The translations under genes were made by a program, and so were the position numbers. This document shows, piece after piece, positions 5,097 through 10,669 of a stretch of DNA of 10,669 nt; within the stretch, counting starts at the first letter, position 1, and each line of letters opens with the position of its first letter. The DNA comes from C7867-006 sp035438705 (GTDB lineage: Bacteria > Patescibacteriota > Minisyncoccia > Phycocordibacterales > DATDWN01). The DNA lies in the NCBI GenBank assembly GCA_035438705.1, contig DAORIV010000015.1:1-10669 (forward strand), written 5' to 3'. The notes beneath the pieces were generated by a model. It had not been told where the DNA came from. It did not search any database and saw only the letters and a list, made by a program, of their open reading frames with translations.

Positions 5097-6950
5097 ATGG
5101 AAAAAAACGAAAAAACGACAGATTTAGATAAAAGTATAGAGAAAGCTACCGCTGGTATACATAGTAGCCCGCGAAGTTCTTCCCCGAAACCAAGATCATT
5201 TGGTAAAAGATCTTTTGGTAGAAGAGACACGCCGGTTATACGAGGAGTTGGCAGAAAAACAGAAGATGTTATACCGCCTATTGAAGGTGATAATATAAGA
5301 ATCATTCCACTTGGAGGTGTAGAAGAAATCGGCAGAAACATGACAATGATAGAGTACAAAGGCGATATTATTGTTGTTGATATTGGTTTTCAATTCAAAG
5401 ACGAAGATACTCCAGGAATCGACTATATTTTACCTAACACAAAATACCTAGAAGACAACAAAGAAAGAATCAAAGCTGTTTTCATAACACACGGACACCT
5501 AGACCACATTGGTGGACTACCATTTATTATAGACAGAATTGGCTATCCAAAAATATACACCAGACAATTCGGTGCGATAATGATTCAAAAAAGACAAGAT
5601 GAATTCCCTCACCTACAACCACTAGATATTCAAATAATTGAAGGAAGTGAAACTATAACTTGTGGTGCATTGAAGATAAAAACTTTCCCAATCTCGCACA
5701 CTATTCCAGATTCTATGGGACTTATTATTGAGACACCTCATGGAAATATTGTATTTATCGAGGATGTAAGAGTTGATAATGTTAACGGTGTTCCAACAGA
5801 AGAAGAAGTTGAACAATACAAAATGTTCAAAAACATGAAAACTCTACTTCTAACCATGGATTCAACCTCAATCGAAAAACCAGGGTTCTCTCTATCTGAA
5901 AATGTAGTTGTAGATAACATTGATAAATTCATCAGAGACACAAAAAGCAGACTTATCATTGCAACTTTTGCTTCTCAAGTAGAAAGAATCATATCTATAA
6001 TAAAATCTACAGAAAGATATGGTAAAAAACTTGTGATTGAAGGAAGATCGATGAAATCCAACATCGAGATCATAAAGCAACTTAAGCTTGCTGATGTTAA
6101 AAACATAATTCCTCTAGAAGAAATTGAAAATTATCCACCGGACAGAATAGTGATGCTTGTAACAGGCGCCCAAGGCGAAGAGTTTGCCGCTCTTATGAGA
6201 ATTGCAAACAAGACACACAAACACGTGAGACTTCGTCCTACAGACACTGTACTACTTTCTGCTTCTGTAATTCCTACTAACCACAAATCTGTTGTTAATC
6301 TAAAAGATAATCTATATAGATCTGGAGCTAAAATAGTTACATATCTAGATTCTGATATTCACGCATCAGGACACGGTAACAGAGATGAATTGAAATGGAT
6401 TCACCAACAAATCCCATATAAATTCTTTATGCCAGTACACGGAAATCACTACATGCTTTGCCAGCATGCGGAACTGTCTTACTCACTAGGACACAGCAAA
6501 GAAGATGTAATAGTGCCTGATAACGGTTCTATTATTGAAATATATGATAATGGTGAGAAAATAAGAGTGTTGAAAGAAAAGGTTCCTGCAGGACTTGTAC
6601 TTGTGGATGGCTTCGCTGTTGGAAACATGCAAGAAATGGTTATTAGGGATAGAAAAATGCTTGCACAAGATGGAATCTTTCTTATTGTTGTAAGTCTTAA
6701 CACAAAAACAGGAAAACTTAAGAAGTCCCCTGACATTATTTCTCGAGGGTTCGTATATTTGCGAGAATCACAAGACCTCTTAAATCACACTAGAATGATA
6801 ATCAAGAAAACTGTTGAAGATACTACAAAAGGCATGAACCCAATCGATTTCGATCTAATAAAAGGAACATTAGTTGATGACGTTGGAAGATATTTATTCC
6901 AGCAAACAGCTAAAAAACCTATCGTAATACCGGTAATACTTGGTGTATAA
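5097..6950 (+). CDS. rnj: Ribonuclease J
   Basis: A 617-residue metallo-beta-lactamase/beta-CASP ribonuclease with 5'-to-3' exonuclease and endonuclease roles in mRNA decay and RNA maturation. The first 65 or so residues are a Ser/Arg/Pro/Lys-rich, probably disordered tail (with RSFGKRSFGRR at 33-43) absent from typical members of about 555 residues. The core starts at IRIIPLGGVEEIGRN (67-81). Zinc ligands are HGHLDH (132-137), H201 in ISHTIPDSMG, D223, and H448 in MPVHG. The beta-CASP motifs include IATFASQVERI (288-298) and HASGHG (422-427), and a C-terminal domain follows. The usual TGDFK around the motif III Asp reads IEDVR here, with the Asp kept. The ATG is 17 bp after the OppA-like gene, and a strong terminator follows the stop. 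Confidence 0.95.
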   Translation: MEKNEKTTDLDKSIEKATAGIHSSPRSSSPKPRSFGKRSFGRRDTPVIRGVGRKTEDVIPPIEGDNIRIIPLGGVEEIGRNMTMIEYKGDIIVVDIGFQFKDEDTPGIDYILPNTKYLEDNKERIKAVFITHGHLDHIGGLPFIIDRIGYPKIYTRQFGAIMIQKRQDEFPHLQPLDIQIIEGSETITCGALKIKTFPISHTIPDSMGLIIETPHGNIVFIEDVRVDNVNGVPTEEEVEQYKMFKNMKTLLLTMDSTSIEKPGFSLSENVVVDNIDKFIRDTKSRLIIATFASQVERIISIIKSTERYGKKLVIEGRSMKSNIEIIKQLKLADVKNIIPLEEIENYPPDRIVMLVTGAQGEEFAALMRIANKTHKHVRLRPTDTVLLSASVIPTNHKSVVNLKDNLYRSGAKIVTYLDSDIHASGHGNRDELKWIHQQIPYKFFMPVHGNHYMLCQHAELSYSLGHSKEDVIVPDNGSIIEIYDNGEKIRVLKEKVPAGLVLVDGFAVGNMQEMVIRDRKMLAQDGIFLIVVSLNTKTGKLKKSPDIISRGFVYLRESQDLLNHTRMIIKKTVEDTTKGMNPIDFDLIKGTLVDDVGRYLFQQTAKKPIVIPVILGV

Positions 6951-6955
6951 GTAAG

Positions 6956-6982
6956 AAAAATCTCTAGAAATAGAGATTTTTT
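6956..6982 (+). terminator. Rho-independent terminator after rnj
   Basis: An 11-bp perfect stem (6956-6966/6971-6981) with a GAAA tetraloop, ending in a run of six T, starts 6 bases after the RNase J stop. This is a textbook intrinsic terminator closing the secG-OppA-rnj unit. It also separates rnj from the MFS gene, which starts only 29 bases later. Confidence 0.9.
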
Positions 6983-6995
6983 GTTTAAATTTTAT

Positions 6996-7001
6996 TATAA
7001 T
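6996..7001 (+). promoter_or_regulatory. -10 box of the MFS gene, perhaps leaderless
   Basis: A perfect TATAAT, nine bases before the chosen ATG, just after the terminator. The -35 position would fall inside the terminator stem and shows no match. The predicted start of transcription is 2-4 bases before the ATG, implying a leaderless message. Confidence 0.45.
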
Positions 7002-7010
7002 ATTAAAAGT

Positions 7011-8186
7011 ATGGATCGTATCCTTTTACCTTTTAGATTAAATAATTTATTAAATACACTATTTATTTCTAATGCATTTATTTCTTACCACTATGCATTA
7101 GTTATTTATGTTAACTCTTCTTTTCTAGGAAAGTTTTTTACTGAAACTCAAATATCCTCACTTTATATTATTGGTTCGATTGTAAATGTTTTTCTATTAC
7201 TGAATGCTTCAAAAATAATTGAAAAAATCGGTGTATATAAGTTCACCGTATTTACTATACTTGCAGAGTTCATGGCTATATTCGGTTTAGTTTTTCTAAA
7301 TAGCCCGCTCTTCATAGGACTATTTTTCATTTCACACTTATGCGCTATATCACTACTTATATTTAATATGGATGTGCTTGTAGAAAGTGTTTCAAATAAC
7401 GACAATATAACTGGAAGTATAAGGGGAACCTATCTTACTATTACAAATATAATGCTAGTTATGGCACCGCTTTCAGTATCTTTTTTGGTATCAGATAGTA
7501 ACTATTCCCTAGTATATTCACTCTCCTCACTGATAATCATCCCCATATATTTTTTAATTAAAAAATTTAAAGATACTAAAGAAATTAAAATTAATCACAT
7601 TAATGTAAGACAAACATTGCAAAAATGCTTTCAGAATAGCGACTTATACAACATACTTATTTCACATACAATTCTACAACTTTTTTATGCCTTTATGGTT
7701 ATCTATACACCTATTTACCTTCAGAAATATATTGGCTTCTCATGGTCAGAAATAGGAGTTATTTTTACCATAATGCTATTGCCTTTTATACTTTTTGAAC
7801 TTCCAGTTGGAGAACTAGAAGATGATACCTATGGAGAAAAGGAGTTTCTAACTGTAGGCTTTATAATTATGGGAATTTCTGCACTGGTAATTAGTTTTAT
7901 TACAGAAAAAGATTTCTGGTTATGGGCTGTTATACTTTTTATTTCTAGAGTTGGCGCAAGTTTAGTTGAAATAAGTACAGAAAGTTATTTCTTTAAAAAA
8001 GTAAGTAAAGAACAGACAGATATAGTTGGAATGTTTCGTATTGGCAGACCCTTGGCCCTAATACTCTCGCCAATAATTGCCACCCTGGTACTACAATTCA
8101 TACCATTTCAGTACATTTTTATTGTGGTTGGAACACTTATGATCGTGGGCACACACTACTCATTGGCTTTGAGAGACACTAAGTAA
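7011..8186 (+). CDS. MFS transporter, substrate unknown
   Basis: A 391-residue integral membrane protein with about twelve hydrophobic segments in two halves, joined by a basic, Lys-rich cytoplasmic loop (KKFKDTKEIKINHINVRQ, about residues 184-201), the normal design of the major facilitator superfamily. Further marks are a GELEDDTYGEKEFL loop after the eighth segment, at the place of the second A-type loop, and SRVGASLVEISTESYF in the second half. I prefer ATG at 7011 to an upstream in-frame TTG at 6981: the TTG sits in the rnj terminator and upstream of the TATAAT box. No adjacent gene indicates a substrate. The carbohydrate gene cluster converges on it, but on the other strand, so a sugar role is only a guess. 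Its stop abuts the stop of the opposite gene with no spacer. Confidence 0.85.
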   Translation: MDRILLPFRLNNLLNTLFISNAFISYHYALVIYVNSSFLGKFFTETQISSLYIIGSIVNVFLLLNASKIIEKIGVYKFTVFTILAEFMAIFGLVFLNSPLFIGLFFISHLCAISLLIFNMDVLVESVSNNDNITGSIRGTYLTITNIMLVMAPLSVSFLVSDSNYSLVYSLSSLIIIPIYFLIKKFKDTKEIKINHINVRQTLQKCFQNSDLYNILISHTILQLFYAFMVIYTPIYLQKYIGFSWSEIGVIFTIMLLPFILFELPVGELEDDTYGEKEFLTVGFIIMGISALVISFITEKDFWLWAVILFISRVGASLVEISTESYFFKKVSKEQTDIVGMFRIGRPLALILSPIIATLVLQFIPFQYIFIVVGTLMIVGTHYSLALRDTK

Positions 8187-8507
8187 CTATATTCCTCTTT
8201 CCAAATCTAGTTCAACCAATTTTTTCAGTGCTAGATTGTATACTTCCTCACTATCTTCTTGCCTCGCTTGATACATTCCCTGTGAAAGACAAGATTCAAC
8301 TTCATCATAATCCCTTATTGCTAAGTATAAATCAGAAAGTTCAATGTTTGTAATTGCAGTATCAATCCCATTTTTTTCTTTAGTTCTTCTATCTTCGAGC
8401 CATTTTTCCACCATTAAGGTTGTCTCCGGCGTTAAACCAATTTCTTTTAATTTTGCCATAACTTCTTCCTTTGTTGGAATTCCTTCTGGCGCATTGAATC
8501 CTTCCAT
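8187..8507 (-). CDS. Small TPR-like helical protein, function unknown
   Basis: A 106-residue acidic, soluble, helix-rich protein that I do not recognise as a named family. Residues 54-84 (IELSDLYLAIRDYDEVESC and on) fit a tetratricopeptide repeat: LxDLY in helix A, a DYDE turn, and small residues near the end of helix B. Residues 86-102 could start another repeat. TPR units usually bind other proteins. There is no signal peptide or membrane segment. The ATG lies one base after the stop of the tandem GH130 gene (TAA-A-ATG), so it is probably translationally coupled to it, suggesting an accessory role. That role is inferred from position only. Its own stop codon abuts that of the MFS gene. Confidence 0.75.
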   Translation of the reverse strand: MEGFNAPEGIPTKEEVMAKLKEIGLTPETTLMVEKWLEDRRTKEKNGIDTAITNIELSDLYLAIRDYDEVESCLSQGMYQARQEDSEEVYNLALKKLVELDLERGI

Positions 8508-8508
8508 T

Positions 8509-10416
8509 TTATTTTTCAGTTAAAACGTCTAATAATTTTTTAAGTGAAACTGATGCCACATCTACAACTGAATCTGCGCCACCATAATACATAAATATAT
8601 AACCATTTCTTTCAACTGCTCCACAAGGAAAAACTACATAATTCACTTGACCCTCTATTTCGTAGGCTTCCCTTGGCTCAAAAACAGGGTCTGTGGTACG
8701 TGCTAAAACTTTTGAAGGATCCTTTAAATCAAGTAATAAAGCACCGATTCTGTAACGAGACCTGCCTGAAACACCATGATATAGAAGTATCCAACCTTTG
8801 TTCGTCTTTATTGGAGGAACTGAAAGACCTACTTTTACTGAGTCCCACATACCTTTGCGAGCCTTAATGAGAGGAATATTTTTAAAACTATTTCTTTCGG
8901 GAAATTCTGGTGAAGATCCAAAATCTACACAAATATAGTTGTGTACTCTATGGTAAAGCATATACTTACCATTTACTTTTTCTGGATGAAGACAGGCGTC
9001 CTTATCATCCACACCATCAGCTGTAACCAAACTTGGTTTAGACCACTTCCATTTTTTATTTTTTAAATCTTTTTCTTTTATGCTTGAGACTGCAACTGCT
9101 GGAGGAGTTATACCGTTGTAAGCGGTGTAGTACATATAAATATTACTTCCCATTTTTACAAGTCTTGGGTCTTCACAACCTGAGTTGCCGTTCGGAACAC
9201 CCTTCATTTCAAAACTTTCTCTTGGAACATACACTGGTTTGTCATGAATATAAGAAATATCTGTTGCATTTACACTTTCTGCATAACCAACAACTGATGT
9301 GTTATCTTCTCCCATAGCTCTATATAGTATTCTTGCAACACCATCTATATCTATTGCAGCTGGATTAAAAATTGCCTTACTTTCCCATGGAACATTTTTT
9401 CTTGGCTTCATAAGCGCCCCCTCACCAATACGATGAAAGCCGATTTCTCTATATGGATACTCCATAACATCAAGAAGTTTCTCTAAATTAACTTTTGCCA
9501 GTGCGATAGTAGTATCTGTAGCACCATAATAAATACACAAATCTTCACCTTTTATCATGGCACCACTTGGAAATATCGTATCTCTGATGGTTCCATTTAT
9601 TTCGTATGGTTCCTCTGGAACAACAAGTGCTCCTCTAGTTTTACCAATTATTTTTTTAGGATCTTTCAAATCAAGTAAAAGAGCTTCGATCGCAAAAACT
9701 CTATTTGAAGAACTGTGGTTTTGAATTCTACATGTTACCAGAAGCCAACCTCTTTCAGTTTTTATTGGACAACTACCGATTTCGATTCTATCTATATCAT
9801 CTCCATGTATAAAAATATGTTTATTAAGTTCTTTGTACCATTTGTTCCAATACTTCTCGTCCCACATATCTTCCAACTTTTTAAACTCAGCGATTGCCAT
9901 ATGTGTTGGAAGTAAGTCTGGGTTAACAGTTAGAAGTGCCACATACTTACCATTTATTTTTTCAGGAAAAAGAGTCATCGCTTTTGCATTAAATGGTGTT
10001 ATGAGATGTTTTTCAGAAACAGTTTTCATATCACGACTAATTGCAAGACCGACACGTATTCCCTCAGGTATATTTAGTGGAAAAGCAGACAGAGCTGTAT
10101 AGAAACAGTAGTATTTTCCATCTATTTTTGTAACTCTAGGATCTTCACACCCATATCTCTCCCAAGGATGTTCTGGTGCAATAAAAACTTCTCTGTTTTT
10201 AAAATTTACACCATCTTTACTTTCAGCCTTACCGATAACAGATAAAGAAAAAGTTTTATCTTCAATTCTCTCAGGAGTAGATTGCGCTCTGTATACCATA
10301 ACCATACCCCCCTTCACCTCGATTGGATTTCCATTGAATACAGCATAATTTTCCCAAGAATTATCTTGATTTGGTTCTAATATGGGATTATTTTTTGAGC
10401 GCCTTACAACAAACAT
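8509..10416 (-). CDS. Tandem-domain GH130 glycoside phosphorylase/hydrolase family protein
   Basis: A 635-residue cytoplasmic protein of two GH130 (COG2152) five-bladed beta-propeller domains in a row, each about 317 residues, roughly twice the family's usual size. Repeated marks are GCEDPR (89-94 and 413-418, the Asp being the GH130 general acid), FPEKINGKY/HPEKVNGKY (150-158, 477-485), ALLLDLKDPxK (245-255, 559-569), and the closing blade FPxGA...YYGxxD (282-301, 596-615). The family mainly phosphorolyses beta-mannosides, with some hydrolases. The second domain keeps LYHGV (545-549) and YHR (488-490); in the first the equivalent positions read VTCRI and LTV, so the first domain may be altered or inactive. 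There is no signal peptide. It starts 4 bp after another GH130 gene, without a Shine-Dalgarno. The exact substrate is unknown. Confidence 0.9.
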   Translation of the reverse strand: MFVVRRSKNNPILEPNQDNSWENYAVFNGNPIEVKGGMVMVYRAQSTPERIEDKTFSLSVIGKAESKDGVNFKNREVFIAPEHPWERYGCEDPRVTKIDGKYYCFYTALSAFPLNIPEGIRVGLAISRDMKTVSEKHLITPFNAKAMTLFPEKINGKYVALLTVNPDLLPTHMAIAEFKKLEDMWDEKYWNKWYKELNKHIFIHGDDIDRIEIGSCPIKTERGWLLVTCRIQNHSSSNRVFAIEALLLDLKDPKKIIGKTRGALVVPEEPYEINGTIRDTIFPSGAMIKGEDLCIYYGATDTTIALAKVNLEKLLDVMEYPYREIGFHRIGEGALMKPRKNVPWESKAIFNPAAIDIDGVARILYRAMGEDNTSVVGYAESVNATDISYIHDKPVYVPRESFEMKGVPNGNSGCEDPRLVKMGSNIYMYYTAYNGITPPAVAVSSIKEKDLKNKKWKWSKPSLVTADGVDDKDACLHPEKVNGKYMLYHRVHNYICVDFGSSPEFPERNSFKNIPLIKARKGMWDSVKVGLSVPPIKTNKGWILLYHGVSGRSRYRIGALLLDLKDPSKVLARTTDPVFEPREAYEIEGQVNYVVFPCGAVERNGYIFMYYGGADSVVDVASVSLKKLLDVLTEK

Positions 10417-10420
10417 GTTT

Positions 10421-10669
10421 TTATATTTTATTTAATTTATAAACGGACTCATCTCCAGTTTTTAGATACTTCAGAAGTTTACTTAGTGGTGTTGTTGCAA
10501 CACACACAACCTTATCACCACCACCATAGTAAACATACAAATCATCCCCTCTTACTATAGTTCCAGATGCATACACGACTCCCGGTTTACCATCATTTTC
10601 ATAATGCATATCTGGTGAAAGTATAGGGTGCTGTGATCTATACAAAACTTTTGTAGGGTCATTATGATC
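10421..10669 (-). CDS. GH130 family protein, C-terminal part (cut by window edge)
   Basis: The last 82 residues of a second GH130 protein; its start lies beyond the window. The frame is open to the edge, beginning DHNDPTKVLYRSQHPILSP, which matches the LDLKDPxKVLxR stretch of the neighbouring protein. The closing blade follows (GTIVRGDDLYVYYGGGDKVVCVATTPLSKLLKYL), then a short extra tail ending KLNKI. The apparent TTG start inside this stretch is not real because the homology continues upstream of it. The stop is 4 bp before the ATG of the tandem GH130 gene, so the two form an operon. Whether this one is single-domain or tandem cannot be seen. Confidence 0.88.
   Translation of the reverse strand, partial: DHNDPTKVLYRSQHPILSPDMHYENDGKPGVVYASGTIVRGDDLYVYYGGGDKVVCVATTPLSKLLKYLKTGDESVYKLNKI

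Noticed and set aside
6981..7010. TTG start for the MFS gene at 6981
   Set aside because: It falls in the T-run of the rnj terminator and upstream of the TATAAT box.
1..10669. CRISPR arrays, phage genes, toxin-antitoxin pairs or complete insertion sequences
   Set aside because: No regularly spaced direct repeats, transposase, integrase or phage-like frames were seen in the window.

Overview
The window is AT-rich, very gene-dense bacterial DNA with gaps of only 0-17 bp inside gene clusters. Small protein sizes, a lone membrane-anchored solute-binding protein beside secG, an RNase J with a long basic N-terminal tail, a LemA/TPM pair and the lack of Shine-Dalgarno sequences together suggest a Candidate Phyla Radiation bacterium (Patescibacteria, Parcubacteria-like). 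This placement is inferred from gene content; there is no rRNA to confirm it. All eleven protein genes end in TAA or TAG, none in TGA.

Layout. (1) Positions 1-255 hold no convincing protein gene. They contain a GC-richer stretch of strong hairpins (about 81-224), two sequences resembling tRNA-Ser 3' ends, and an AT-rich hairpin. (2) Positions 256-2885, minus strand, read as one cluster: lemA, then a TPM-domain membrane protein, a GGDEF diguanylate cyclase, a MazG-superfamily NTP pyrophosphatase and tRNA-Ser(GGA). A 133-bp MITE-like sequence with 13-bp terminal inverted repeats separates lemA from the TPM gene. (3) A divergent promoter region (2886-2986) leads into the plus-strand genes secG, an OppA-like protein and RNase J, closed by a clear intrinsic terminator at 6956-6982. 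An MFS transporter with its own -10 box follows. (4) Positions 8187-10669, minus strand, carry a carbohydrate cluster: the C-terminal end of one GH130 protein, a 635-residue protein made of two GH130 domains, and a 106-residue TPR-like protein. This cluster converges on the MFS gene with no bases between the two stop codons.

How the genes may fit together. The minus cluster at 256-2885 combines envelope proteins (LemA, TPM) with nucleotide signalling and clean-up (GGDEF, MazG); the last two are separated by one base and are probably translated together. The plus cluster combines protein export (SecG), a membrane-anchored peptide-binding-type protein and RNA decay (RNase J). The GH130 cluster would act on beta-mannosides or related glycans. 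The most interesting uncharacterised items are the structured segment near the left edge, the inverted-repeat element in the lemA-TPM gap, and the tandem GH130 protein whose first domain has lost a family motif.
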